NCBI RefSeq assembly: GCF_001955715.1 | Contig: NZ_CP019239.1 | Coordinates: 3,720,001-3,784,000, forward strand | Source of the DNA: Rhodoferax saidenbachensis | GTDB lineage: Bacteria > Pseudomonadota > Gammaproteobacteria > Burkholderiales > Burkholderiaceae_C | DNA length: 64,000 bases | Reading direction: 5' to 3' | Part shown: positions 23,119 through 31,526 of the stretch, in pieces | How the letters are laid out: each line of letters starts with the position of its first letter | Position numbering within the stretch: position 1 is the stretch's first letter | Notes under the pieces: generated by a model | What the model was told of the DNA's origin: nothing | What the model saw: the letters and a program-made list of their open reading frames with translations, nothing else | Databases searched by the model: none | Translations under genes and position numbers: made by a program

Positions 23119-25599
23119 TCAGGGCTTGAGCGTGAGGCTGTGGGTGTAGGCCGCCGGGCGCATCTGCAGCGGCCGGTACTGCACCTGGGCCCACTGGTCG
23201 CGCATGTCGCGGTAGCGGGTCGAAAACACCAGCCCGCTCTGGCCCGTCTGGTAGATGAACTGCGAGTTTTCCAGGTCCGCCAGGTCAAACACCGTGCGCA
23301 TGCTGGCCGCGTGGCGGTTGGCAAACGGCGTCTTCGCATCGTTGAGCCAGTACTGCCCCACATTCACGGTAAAGCCGTCGCCCCCGGTGGGGGTGGTCAC
23401 GTCAAAGTACGGTGCCAGTGCACCGACGTTGTGGAACGGGTTGTGGCTGCTCAGCGCCTGGTGCGCCTGGCCCCATTGCCACGCCGCCACGTTGCTGCCG
23501 TACTGCGCTTGCAGCCGGTCCAGCGCACGGCCCAGGGCCGCGGCAGACTGGTCCTGGCAGCTCAGGGGCGCACACCACCACGCGTCGTTGCGCTCCAGAA
23601 TGCCTTCCACCGCGGTGCGGAAGTGGCGCTTGCCATACAGCGCTTTCATGCGCGCCGCGCCCAGCTTGGGTGTCAGCAGGCCTTGCGTCAGTTCATCGGC
23701 CCAGGCCGCAAAAATCAGCGGGGCGGCTTTGTCCGCCGACATGGCGCCGTCGAACCCGGCCAGCTCCTTCAAAGCGGCAGGCGCCAGCGCGTGTGTGCTC
23801 TGCACCTTTTGCACAAAAGGCAGCAGGCGTTGTGCGGCCACGGAGGTGATGTCGCTGTGGATCTTCTGCATGCTGGCTAGGTCGTGTTTGGGCGTCTGCG
23901 CCAGCAACTTTTCAATACGGTCAAAGCGGTAGGACACGCCCCAGTCCTGGCCCATGAAGTACTTGTAGCCCGGCGGCGTGATGCGCTGGTTGGCGGTGGA
24001 GACCCAGCCCTTGGCGCCATCGTCCTGCGGCGTGCGCGCGAAGTCGATCCAACCGTCCCAGTCGTACCGCGCGTCCCAGCCGGGCGCAGGCGCCAGACCC
24101 ATGATGTCGTTGCCCGGCTTGCGCAGCGGCACCTTGCCCGCGGCCTTGTAGGCGATCTTGCCGTCCACATCGGCCATCACCACGTTTTGCATGGGCGAGT
24201 GCCAGTTGGCAAAGGCCTTGTTCAGGTCGCCCACCGACTGGGCCGCCATGGTGTCCAGGCCGGCCTGGATGGTGTGGTTGTCGGCGTCCAGCGCGCTCCA
24301 GCGCAGGGACAGCACAAATTTCTTCAGGTCCAGCACTTCGCCGTGCGACTTCTGCGCATCACTGAGTACCGGGCCGTGGCGGGTTTCACGCACCACGATG
24401 TTCACGTCGGGCTTGCCCTTGACCTGGATCACCTCGGGGCGCGTCTTGAAGCTGACCCAGGCGCGTTTGCCGTTGATGTCGGGCACGCGGTAGAGCGTCG
24501 GGTCTTCGGGGTGGATCTGCTCCAGGTACAGGTCCTGCACGTCGGGGCCGGTGTTGGTTACGCCCCAGGCCACCTTGGACGTGCGCCCCAGCACCACAAA
24601 GGGCAGGCCGGGAAAGGTCGCGCCAATCGTATCCAGGCCCGGCGCCTGCAAGTGGGCGAAGTACCAGATGGCCGGTGCGCCCAGGCCCAGGTGCGGGTCG
24701 TTGGCCAGCAGGGGTTTGCCGCTGGCGGTGTGGGAGCCCGCCACCACCCAGTTGTTGCTGCCCTTGCCTTCCACATTGCCGGTGTTGCGCGCGAATTCGT
24801 TGGACCAAAGCGCCATCTGGCTCCGATTTTCAGCATCATTTTGGCCTGTAACCCCCGTGGATTGTGCGCGACCAGCTACTTTTTTAGTAGCAACCGGAGC
24901 CTCTTCACGGTACACGCCCCATTGTTCATACAGCGTGGCCAGGTCGGCGCGGGCGGCCGGCTTCTCGCCGGGGTAGGGCAACAGCAGTTGCCAGAGTTGT
25001 TCGGTGGTGAGGGTTTGCGCAGCCGACAGGCGGGCGAACTCGGTGCCCCAGTTGCCCCCTAGGTCCAGCGCCATCATCAGCGCCCAGCCCACGCTGTCCT
25101 GCGGGGTCCAGGTGCCGGGTTGGATACGCAAGATCTGGAACTCGGGGGACAGCGCCTGGCCCGACTGCGCGTGGAAGGCGTTGATGCCATCGCTGTAGGC
25201 CTGCAGCGCGGCCTTGGCTTCGTTGGAGAGGCCGTCGAGCTGGCGCTCTGCTGCCGGCAGGATGCCCAGCGTGCGGATCAGTTTGTCGGTTTCCAGTGTG
25301 GCTTCGCCAAACACGGCAGACAGCTCGCCATGCATCACGCGGCGGTTGAACTCCAGTTGCCAGCCGCGCTCCTGGGCGTGGGTGTAGCCCAGCGCAAACA
25401 GCGCGTCGTGCGAGGACTCGGCCTTGATATGGGTCACGTCGGCTGCATCACGCTGCACCTGCACCGGGGCCAACAGGCCAGGTGTGTGCAACACGCCATC
25501 CAGCGTGGGAAAGCTGCGCATCACGTAGAGGCACAGCACGATCACCACCACCAGCACCAGACCCGCAAAACCCAATGCGCTTCGCTTCAACCAGACCAT
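23119..25599 (-). CDS. Penicillin acylase family Ntn-hydrolase
   Basis: An 826-residue precursor. An N-terminal membrane or signal segment (FAGLVLVVVIVLCLYV) precedes the alpha chain; autocleavage is expected between Gly280 and Ser281 in EGKGSNNWVV, where Ser281 becomes the N-terminal nucleophile. NDPHLGLGAPAIWYFAHLQ and FPGLPFVVLGRT of the beta chain are family hallmarks. Substrates of this family include beta-lactams and acyl-homoserine lactones, so quorum-signal hydrolysis is possible but unproven. Residues about 236-257, just before the cleavage site, are encoded by an intergenic-type repeat, an unusual in-frame insertion in the spacer region. Confidence 0.9.
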   Translation of the reverse strand: MVWLKRSALGFAGLVLVVVIVLCLYVMRSFPTLDGVLHTPGLLAPVQVQRDAADVTHIKAESSHDALFALGYTHAQERGWQLEFNRRVMHGELSAVFGEATLETDKLIRTLGILPAAERQLDGLSNEAKAALQAYSDGINAFHAQSGQALSPEFQILRIQPGTWTPQDSVGWALMMALDLGGNWGTEFARLSAAQTLTTEQLWQLLLPYPGEKPAARADLATLYEQWGVYREEAPVATKKVAGRAQSTGVTGQNDAENRSQMALWSNEFARNTGNVEGKGSNNWVVAGSHTASGKPLLANDPHLGLGAPAIWYFAHLQAPGLDTIGATFPGLPFVVLGRTSKVAWGVTNTGPDVQDLYLEQIHPEDPTLYRVPDINGKRAWVSFKTRPEVIQVKGKPDVNIVVRETRHGPVLSDAQKSHGEVLDLKKFVLSLRWSALDADNHTIQAGLDTMAAQSVGDLNKAFANWHSPMQNVVMADVDGKIAYKAAGKVPLRKPGNDIMGLAPAPGWDARYDWDGWIDFARTPQDDGAKGWVSTANQRITPPGYKYFMGQDWGVSYRFDRIEKLLAQTPKHDLASMQKIHSDITSVAAQRLLPFVQKVQSTHALAPAALKELAGFDGAMSADKAAPLIFAAWADELTQGLLTPKLGAARMKALYGKRHFRTAVEGILERNDAWWCAPLSCQDQSAAALGRALDRLQAQYGSNVAAWQWGQAHQALSSHNPFHNVGALAPYFDVTTPTGGDGFTVNVGQYWLNDAKTPFANRHAASMRTVFDLADLENSQFIYQTGQSGLVFSTRYRDMRDQWAQVQYRPLQMRPAAYTHSLTLKP
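24833..24894. repeat. Repeat family B copy embedded in the penicillin acylase coding region
   Basis: The plus strand reads TTTGGCCTGTAACCCCCGTG, then GATTGTGCGCGACCAGCTAC and TTTTTTAGTAGCAAC, which aligns along its length with the intergenic family B copies. Here it is read in frame on the minus strand, contributing about 21 residues including KKVAGRAQSTGVTGQN. Confidence 0.75.
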
Positions 25600-25632
25600 G
25601 TTTGTCCCCAGGGTTACGGCGACAGCTGTGTT

Positions 25633-26889
25633 CTATTTGTAGCTGCGCGCGTCTTCAATCACCTTGCCATCGTTAGGCAAGGAACCTGGCAACATGATAG
25701 TGACTTCGCCGCGCAGTTTGGTGACGTCGCGGATCGCTTCGGCAATCTTTGCAGCCAGCGCGTCGGGGCCACTGCAGGCGGTTTCCACCTGCAGCGTCAT
25801 CTGGTCGTTGGCCATCTCGCCGCCCACCACCAGCCGCGCCTTGACGACTTCGGGGAAGCGTTTGACGATGGCATCCACCTGTTTGGGGTGGACAAACATG
25901 CCGCGGATCTTGGTGGTCTGGTCGGCGCGGCCCATCCAGCCCTTGATACGCGTGTTCGTGCGGCCCGTGGGGCATGGTCCAGGCAGGATGGCCGAGAGGT
26001 CACCCGTGCCAAAACGGATCAGCGGGTAAGCCGGGTTCAGGCTGGTGACCACCAGCTCGCCCACTTCGCCCTCGGCCACCGGGTCGCCGGTACCGGGGCG
26101 CACGATTTCGACAATCACACCTTCGTCCAGCACCAAGCCTTCGCGCGCTTCGGTCTCGTAGGCAATCAGGCCCAGGTCGGCCGTGGCGTAACACTGGTAG
26201 CCGGTGATGCCGTGCTCTGCAAACCAGTCGCGCAAGCTGGGCGGAAACGCCTCGCCGCCAAACATGGCTTTCTTCACGCTGGGAAGGGTCACGCCCATCT
26301 CGGCGGCTTTTTCCACAATGATCTTCAGGAAACTCGGCGTGCCGATGTAGCCCGCCGGTTGCAGCTCGCGCATGGCTTGCACCTGCTGTTCGGTCTGGCC
26401 GGTACCGCCAGGGAACACAGTGCAGCCCAGCGCATGCGCCCCAGTTTCCATCATCGAACCCGCCGGCACAAAGTGGTAACTGAACGCGTTGTGAATCAGC
26501 TCACCGGGGCGAAAGCCCGCGGCGAAGATGGCGCGCGCCATGCGCCAGTAATCCTTGGCTGTGCCTTCGGGCTCATAAATCGGGCCCGGGCTGGCAAACA
26601 CGCGCGGCATGGTGGCACCGTACCGGATGGCACTGAAGCCGCCAAACACATCCCCCCCCGCTTCACGTGCGGCCTGCTGGCGCTCCTGCAGTTCGGACTT
26701 GCGGATCACCGGCAATTGGGCCAGCGCGGCGCGGCTGGTCACTGCCGCCGGGTTCACGTCTTTCAGCAACTCGGCAAACGCGGCCGATGCAGCCTTGGCG
26801 TGCACCACCTGCGCCGGCAGTGCAGCCAAGAGCGCCGCTTCGCGCTCTGCGGGACTGCGGGTTTCCAGTGCGTCGTAAAAATGGGCCAT
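25633..26889 (-). CDS. Phenylacetate-CoA ligase-like AMP-forming enzyme
   Basis: A 418-residue enzyme of the PaaK group, shorter than classical acyl-CoA synthetases as expected. KAMFGGEAFPPSLRDWF, YATADLGLIAYE, the RFGTGDLS motif with the adenylate-binding Asp, and GRADQTTKIRGMFVHPKQV all match PaaK-like ligases. It activates an aromatic or other carboxylic acid with ATP and CoA. It is the last gene of the Liv-transporter cluster, whose first gene is another CoA ligase, so uptake is probably followed by CoA activation. The substrate cannot be read from sequence. Confidence 0.87.
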   Translation of the reverse strand: MAHFYDALETRSPAEREAALLAALPAQVVHAKAASAAFAELLKDVNPAAVTSRAALAQLPVIRKSELQERQQAAREAGGDVFGGFSAIRYGATMPRVFASPGPIYEPEGTAKDYWRMARAIFAAGFRPGELIHNAFSYHFVPAGSMMETGAHALGCTVFPGGTGQTEQQVQAMRELQPAGYIGTPSFLKIIVEKAAEMGVTLPSVKKAMFGGEAFPPSLRDWFAEHGITGYQCYATADLGLIAYETEAREGLVLDEGVIVEIVRPGTGDPVAEGEVGELVVTSLNPAYPLIRFGTGDLSAILPGPCPTGRTNTRIKGWMGRADQTTKIRGMFVHPKQVDAIVKRFPEVVKARLVVGGEMANDQMTLQVETACSGPDALAAKIAEAIRDVTKLRGEVTIMLPGSLPNDGKVIEDARSYK

Positions 26890-26911
26890 GCTGCGTCTCG
26901 GGTGAATTTAT

Positions 26912-26970
26912 GGTGTTTTAGGGCTCTAGCCCTCGTGGAATATGCGCAAGCAGCTACTAATTCAATAGCA
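26912..26970. repeat. Intergenic repeat family B, copy 3
   Basis: A well-preserved copy with GGGCTCTAGCCCTCGTGGAA, then ATGCGCAAGCAGCTACTAA and TTCAATAGCA. It abuts the stop codon of the livF-type gene at 26971-26973, so the repeat lies exactly at the end of the coding region. Confidence 0.8.
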
Positions 26971-27780
26971 TTACGCCAGCCAGCGCTTGCGCCGCTTGTA
27001 ACTCTTCACGTCCTTGAAGCTCTTGCGCTCTCCGCCACCAACGCCCAGGTAGAACTCTTTCACGTCTTCGTTGCTGCGCAGGTCGGCCGCCGCACCGTCC
27101 ATCACCACGCGCCCGCTTTCCATGATGTAGCCGTAGTCCGCGTACTTCAGCGCCATGTTGGTGTTCTGCTCGGCCAGCAAAAAGGTCACCTTCTCTTTGG
27201 TGTTGAGGTCCTTCACGATCTCGAACACCTCTTCCACGATTTGCGGCGCCAGCCCCATGGATGGCTCATCGAGCAACACCATGCTGGGGTTTGCCATCAG
27301 CGCGCGGCCGATCGCGCACATTTGCTGTTCGCCGCCTGAGGTATAGGCCGCTTGGCTGGAGGCCCGGGTTTTCAGGCGCGGGAAATAGGTGTAGACCTTC
27401 TCCAGGTTCGCCGCGACTTCGGCCTTGTTCTTGCGCGTGTAGCCGCCGGTCAGCAGGTTTTCTTCAATCGTCAGGTGGGCAAAGCAGTGCCGCCCCTCCA
27501 TCACCTGCACCACGCCGCGCTGCACCAGGTCGGCCGGGCTCAGGTTTTCAATGCGTTCGCCGCGCAGCTCGATGCTGCCCTTGGTCACCGCACCGCGTTC
27601 ACCCGCCAGCAGGTTGCTGACGGCGCGCAGGGTCGTCGTCTTGCCCGCGCCATTGCCGCCCAGGATCGCGACGATGCCGCCCTCGGGCACCTGCAGCGAC
27701 ACGCCCTTGAGCACCAGGATCACGTGGTTGTAAATGACCTCGATGCCATTCACGTTGAGAACAATGTTTTTAGTGTCCAT
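26971..27780 (-). CDS. livF: Branched-chain amino acid-type ABC transporter ATP-binding protein, LivF-like
   Basis: A 269-residue ATPase: Walker A GGNGAGKTT, the LivF-typical VQVMEGRHCFAHLTIEENL, signature TSGGEQQMCAIGRAL and Walker B MVLLDEPSMGL. It binds the cytoplasmic face of the LivHM permease. The C-terminus has an extra basic tail (KSFKDVKSYKRRKRWLA) of about 17 residues. It is followed by a CoA ligase gene and preceded by a solute-binding protein gene with four hairpins between them. Confidence 0.92.
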   Translation of the reverse strand: MDTKNIVLNVNGIEVIYNHVILVLKGVSLQVPEGGIVAILGGNGAGKTTTLRAVSNLLAGERGAVTKGSIELRGERIENLSPADLVQRGVVQVMEGRHCFAHLTIEENLLTGGYTRKNKAEVAANLEKVYTYFPRLKTRASSQAAYTSGGEQQMCAIGRALMANPSMVLLDEPSMGLAPQIVEEVFEIVKDLNTKEKVTFLLAEQNTNMALKYADYGYIMESGRVVMDGAAADLRSNEDVKEFYLGVGGGERKSFKDVKSYKRRKRWLA

Positions 27781-27794
27781 AGAGGTTTGCCTTT

Positions 27795-27933
27795 ACCAAT
27801 CGACAGCCCTGGTTTCACAAGGCTGTCGGTTGGTGACTCCTGAGGGGGAGTCACCGCCCCTCCTCGAGGAGGGGTTGGGGAGGGGAACGTCAATACATGG
27901 CGATTGCCACCCTGATTCGCAAAGCGAATCAGG
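27795..27933. repeat. Cluster of four hairpins between livF- and livK-type genes
   Basis: Four inverted repeats follow one another: a 14-bp stem at 27795-27808/27821-27834 (one G-T pair), a 9-bp stem GGTGACTCC/GGAGTCACC at 27832-27855, an 18-base perfect palindrome CCCCTCCTCGAGGAGGGG at 27857-27874, and CCTGATTCGC/GCGAATCAGG at 27911-27933, which overlaps the stop codon of the binding-protein gene. No U-run follows. The arrangement could stabilise the upstream mRNA or attenuate transcription into livF. Confidence 0.7.
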
Positions 27934-29257
27934 ATTGGCAGTCGGCGCCCGTACGGCGCGTCATCTTCTTGTCGGCCAGGTACTTGTCGGCACCCGCCTT
28001 GATCATGGGCTTGAGAATTTGCTCATCGGCGGCGATGAAGTCAGACACGAAGCTCCACTTGCTGCCATCCCAGGTCTGCACGCGGGCAGAGGTGGAGCCC
28101 ATGTGGTCCGCGCACGATGTGGACAGGGGTTGCATCACGCCGGTGAAGCCCAGGGCTTCGAGGCGCTTGGCGTCCAGCGCCAGGTTTTCCAGACCCCAGC
28201 GCACTTGTTCACCGGTCATGACCTTGCCTTTGCCGAAACGCTCTTGCGCACGGCGCACGGCCTCCACGCCCAGCATCTGGATGATCACGCCGCGGGTGTA
28301 CAGCACCTGGCCAACTTCGTCTTTGGGCCCGGTACCCTGCCCCTTGGCGTGCACGTATTTCAGGATGTCCTGAATCACCTTGGGCTGCTGGCCCGACGTG
28401 TTCAAAGCCAATGCGTTGTAGCCCTTGGCGCCTTCGCCTACGTCCTTCACATCCGGCTCGGCACCGGCCCACCACACGCCATACATCTTGTCGCGGGGGT
28501 AGCCGGTGGCTTGGGCTTCTTTCAGCGCGGTGGAGTTCATCACACCCCAGCCCCACAGCAACACAAAGTCAGGGCGGCTCTGGCGCACTTGCAACCAGGC
28601 CGACTTCTGCTCCACGCCCGGCGCAGTCACCGGAATCAGTTGCAGATCAAAGCCATGCATCTTGGCGCGCTCTTGCAGCAGGGGGATAGGTTCCTTGCCA
28701 AACGGGCTGTCGTGGTAGACCAAGGCAATCTTCTTGCCTTTGAGTTTGTCCAGCCCGCCCTCTTTCTTGCCCAGGTACTGGATCAGGATGTCGGCACCGG
28801 TCCAGTAACTGCCCATCAGCGGGAAGTTCCACTTGAAGGCCTGACCGTCCTGCGCAATGGAGAGGCCATAACCCAGTGTGATCAGTGGCACCTTGTCCGT
28901 CGGCACTTTCTCGGTCAGCGCAAAGGTGATGCCGGTGGCCTGTGGGTCAAACAGCGCTACGCCGGGCTTGCTCTTCATGCGCTCATAACATTCCACACCG
29001 CGGTCGGTGGCGTAGCCGGTCTCACACTCCTCGAAGGTAATCTTCACCCCGTTGATGCCGCCATCGCGGGCGTTGATCATCTTCAGGTAATCCTGCTTGC
29101 CATTGGCCCAAGGCACACCGTTGGGCGCGTAAGGCCCGGTGCGGTAGGACAGCAGCGGAAAGAATTGCTCCTTGGCCTGGGCCAGGGCTTGGGTCGAAAC
29201 CAGAGTGGCTCCGGCTACCACGGCGGCGATCGCCGCCATCAAATGACGCAGTTTCAT
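27929..29257 (-). CDS. Branched-chain amino acid-type ABC transporter solute-binding protein, LivK-like
   Basis: A 442-residue periplasmic protein with signal peptide KLRHLMAAIAAVVAGATLVSTQALA. The mature part has the Peripla_BP_6 layout (FFPLLSYRTGPYAPNG, ITFEECETGYATDRGVECYERMK, ALVYHDSPFGKEPIPLLQ). It is longer than LivK (about 370 residues) and lacks the amino-acid-binding signature of LivK, so the ligand is likely not a branched-chain amino acid. The flanking CoA ligases suggest a carboxylic acid. Confidence 0.9.
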   Translation of the reverse strand: MKLRHLMAAIAAVVAGATLVSTQALAQAKEQFFPLLSYRTGPYAPNGVPWANGKQDYLKMINARDGGINGVKITFEECETGYATDRGVECYERMKSKPGVALFDPQATGITFALTEKVPTDKVPLITLGYGLSIAQDGQAFKWNFPLMGSYWTGADILIQYLGKKEGGLDKLKGKKIALVYHDSPFGKEPIPLLQERAKMHGFDLQLIPVTAPGVEQKSAWLQVRQSRPDFVLLWGWGVMNSTALKEAQATGYPRDKMYGVWWAGAEPDVKDVGEGAKGYNALALNTSGQQPKVIQDILKYVHAKGQGTGPKDEVGQVLYTRGVIIQMLGVEAVRRAQERFGKGKVMTGEQVRWGLENLALDAKRLEALGFTGVMQPLSTSCADHMGSTSARVQTWDGSKWSFVSDFIAADEQILKPMIKAGADKYLADKKMTRRTGADCQS

Positions 29258-29318
29258 TGTTGTCTCCTAAATTATTGAAAAGCACACCACCACGAAAACC
29301 CGAAAACCGTCTCCATCC

Positions 29319-30395
29319 TCAGTGCGGGAAAGGCCACAGCCGCAGCTTCTGCTTGCCCGTCGCCCACAGCTTGGCCATGCCGTGCGGTTCCACAATCAGG
29401 AACCACACAATCAGTGCGCCAAACACCATCAGCTCGGCATGCGATACCGAGGCCGTAGAGATTTCCAACCCCACCAGGCCGCTCAACGCTGGCAGGAACT
29501 GGCTCAGAAAGATAGGCAGCAGCACGATGAACGCCGCACCAAAAAAGCTCCCCATGATCGAGCCCATGCCACCGATGATGACCATGAACAGCAGCTTGAA
29601 AGACTGGTCCACCGAGAATGCCGCCGGCTCCCACGCGCCCAGGTAGATAAAGGCCCACAGACCACCCGCCACGCCCACGATGAAGGAGCTGACAGCAAAC
29701 GCGGTGAGCTTGGCATACATGGGCCGAATACCGATGACGGCGGCGGCCACGTCCATATCGCGGATGGCCATCCACTCCCGCCCCACCGCACCACGCACCA
29801 GGTTTTTGGCCATCAGGGCAATGACCGCCAGCACCCCCAGGCAAAACAGGTATTTGGAGAGGGGGCTCTCAATCGGCATGCCGAAAAACTGCAGGTGGGA
29901 CACCGACACCGATCCGGAAGACGAGTTGTTGGTAAACCAGTTGATGCGCAAAAACATCCAGTCGGCAAAGAACTGCGCGGCCAGCGTCGCCACGGCCAGG
30001 TACAGGCCCTTGACGCGCAGACTGGGCAGGCCGAAAAGAATGCCGAACAACATCGCACACACACCGCCCAGGATCAGCGAGAGCAGCATGGGCATGCCGT
30101 CAATGCGCACATAGAAGTTGTACGCCGCATAGGCCCCCACGGCCATGAATGCGCCGGAGCCCAGCGATATCTGGCCGCAGTAGCCCACCAGAATATTCAC
30201 CCCGATGGCCGCGAGTGAAAAGACCAGGAAAGGAATCAGGATGTTGGTAAACCAGTAGTCGCCGGCCAGAGCGGGCACCGCGCCAAAGGCCACCAGCAGC
30301 AACAGGCCCACGGCAATGCGGTCCTGCAGAATGGGAAATACCTGCTGGTCCGCGCGGTAGCTGGTTTTGAATTGGCCGTTTTCTCTGTAGAACAT
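29319..30395 (-). CDS. livM: ABC transporter permease, LivM-like
   Basis: A 358-residue inner-membrane protein with eight to ten hydrophobic segments. The family motif GYCGQISLGSGAFMAVGAYAA and the later MAIRDMDVAAAVIGIRPMYAKLTAFAVSSF loop, which contacts the ATPases, identify LivM. It pairs with LivH downstream of it in transcription order reversed here (LivH gene precedes it). It forms the channel for the periplasmic binding protein encoded next. Confidence 0.92.
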   Translation of the reverse strand: MFYRENGQFKTSYRADQQVFPILQDRIAVGLLLLVAFGAVPALAGDYWFTNILIPFLVFSLAAIGVNILVGYCGQISLGSGAFMAVGAYAAYNFYVRIDGMPMLLSLILGGVCAMLFGILFGLPSLRVKGLYLAVATLAAQFFADWMFLRINWFTNNSSSGSVSVSHLQFFGMPIESPLSKYLFCLGVLAVIALMAKNLVRGAVGREWMAIRDMDVAAAVIGIRPMYAKLTAFAVSSFIVGVAGGLWAFIYLGAWEPAAFSVDQSFKLLFMVIIGGMGSIMGSFFGAAFIVLLPIFLSQFLPALSGLVGLEISTASVSHAELMVFGALIVWFLIVEPHGMAKLWATGKQKLRLWPFPH

Positions 30396-30408
30396 GTATT
30401 TCTCTCAA

Positions 30409-30488
30409 TGATCTTTTAGCTACGACACGCTGCGCTTAACTTTGCTTCGCAAAGTAAGTCTTCGCTGAAAAATCATTGACCGCGTATT
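30409..30488. repeat. Structured gap with nested inverted repeats between livH- and livM-type genes
   Basis: ACTTTGCTTCGCAAAGT forms a perfect hairpin at about 30439-30455, and ATGATCTTTTAGC is matched by GCTGAAAAATCATTGA on either side, giving a larger imperfect stem; CGCGTATTTCATACGCG near 30481-30497 forms another hairpin that covers the livH stop. It resembles no copy of families A or B. An mRNA-processing or attenuation role is a guess. Confidence 0.6.
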
Positions 30489-31418
30489 TCATACGCGATC
30501 AATGATCTTCTCGCCGAACAGCCCCTGGGGCCTGATCAGCAGAAAGCCCAACGCCAACACATACGCAAACCAGATCTCGATGCCACCACCGACGTACGGC
30601 CCGAGGTACACCTCTGACAGCTTCTCGCCCACGCCAATAATCAAGCCGCCCACAATCGCACCGGGCACCGACGTCAGGCCGCCGAGGATCACCACCGGCA
30701 GCGCACGCAGCGCCACCGTGGTCAGCGAAAACTGCACGCCCAGCTTGCTGCCCCAGATCATTCCGGCCACCAAGGCCACCACACCGGCCACACACCAGAC
30801 GATGACCCAGATGCGGTTCAGCGGAATGCCGATGGATTGCGCTGCCTGGTGGTCGTCAGCCACCGCACGCAAGGCACGGCCCGTGGCCGTCTTCTGGAAA
30901 AACACGCTGAGCAGTGCCACCAGGGCGGCGGCAATCAGCGCGGCATAGAGATCTTCCTTGTTGATCAGGATGCCGCCTTCAAACGTGCTCTCCAGAATCA
31001 TCACCGGGTCTTTGGGCATGCCGATGTCGATCTTGTAGATGCTGCTGCCAAACAGCGTCTGGCCCAGGCCTTCCATGAAATAGGTGATGCCCAGCGTGGC
31101 CATCAAAAGCGTGGTGCCTTCCTGGTTCACCAGATGGCGCAGTACCAGGCGCTCAATCACCCAGGCGACCACAAACATCACGATGCCCGCACCGACAAAC
31201 GCCATCACATTGGCCGCAATCGGATCAGTAATGCCCAGCCCCGCCGGAATCCATTCGGAAAACCGCGCCATGGCCAGCGCGGCGAACAGCACCATCGCGC
31301 CCTGCGCAAAGTTGAAGACGCCAGACGCCTTGTAGATCAGCACAAAGCCCAAAGCGACCAGCGAATACAGCATGCCGGCCATCAAGCCGCCCAGCAAAGT
31401 TTCAAGAAAAAATGCCAT
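30489..31418 (-). CDS. livH: ABC transporter permease, LivH-like
   Basis: A 309-residue inner-membrane protein with about eight hydrophobic segments. GLMAGMLYSLVALGFVLIYKASGVFNFAQGAMV is the LivH signature, and RALRAVADDHQAAQSIGIPLNRI is the ATPase-coupling loop. ATG 31418 is chosen; the longer frame starts inside repeat family A. It forms the heteromeric permease with LivM. Confidence 0.92.
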   Translation of the reverse strand: MAFFLETLLGGLMAGMLYSLVALGFVLIYKASGVFNFAQGAMVLFAALAMARFSEWIPAGLGITDPIAANVMAFVGAGIVMFVVAWVIERLVLRHLVNQEGTTLLMATLGITYFMEGLGQTLFGSSIYKIDIGMPKDPVMILESTFEGGILINKEDLYAALIAAALVALLSVFFQKTATGRALRAVADDHQAAQSIGIPLNRIWVIVWCVAGVVALVAGMIWGSKLGVQFSLTTVALRALPVVILGGLTSVPGAIVGGLIIGVGEKLSEVYLGPYVGGGIEIWFAYVLALGFLLIRPQGLFGEKIIDRV

Positions 31419-31428
31419 GCTGTTAACT

Positions 31429-31509
31429 CCGTTCGCCCTGAGCCTGTCGAAGGGCTTGCACACAATAGGTCCGTTGATCGCGAGGCTTCGACAAGCTCAG
31501 CCCGAACGG
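31429..31509. repeat. Intergenic repeat family A, copy 3
   Basis: Runs from CCGTTCGCCCTGAGCCTGTC to GACAAGCTCAGCCCGAACGG, with both half-sites well preserved. It occupies nearly the whole gap between the livG- and livH-type genes, so a structured RNA element sits inside the presumed operon. Confidence 0.85.
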
Positions 31510-31526
31510 TGTTGGGTAGTTTTTCA

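Noticed and set aside
25120..27339. A 739-codon plus-strand frame spanning the acylase, ligase and livF-type genes
   Set aside because: It crosses three well-supported minus-strand genes and their intergenic gaps and has no family motif.
27734..29278. A 514-codon plus-strand frame opposite the solute-binding protein gene
   Set aside because: The minus strand has a signal peptide and periplasmic-binding-protein sequence; the plus frame is a shadow.
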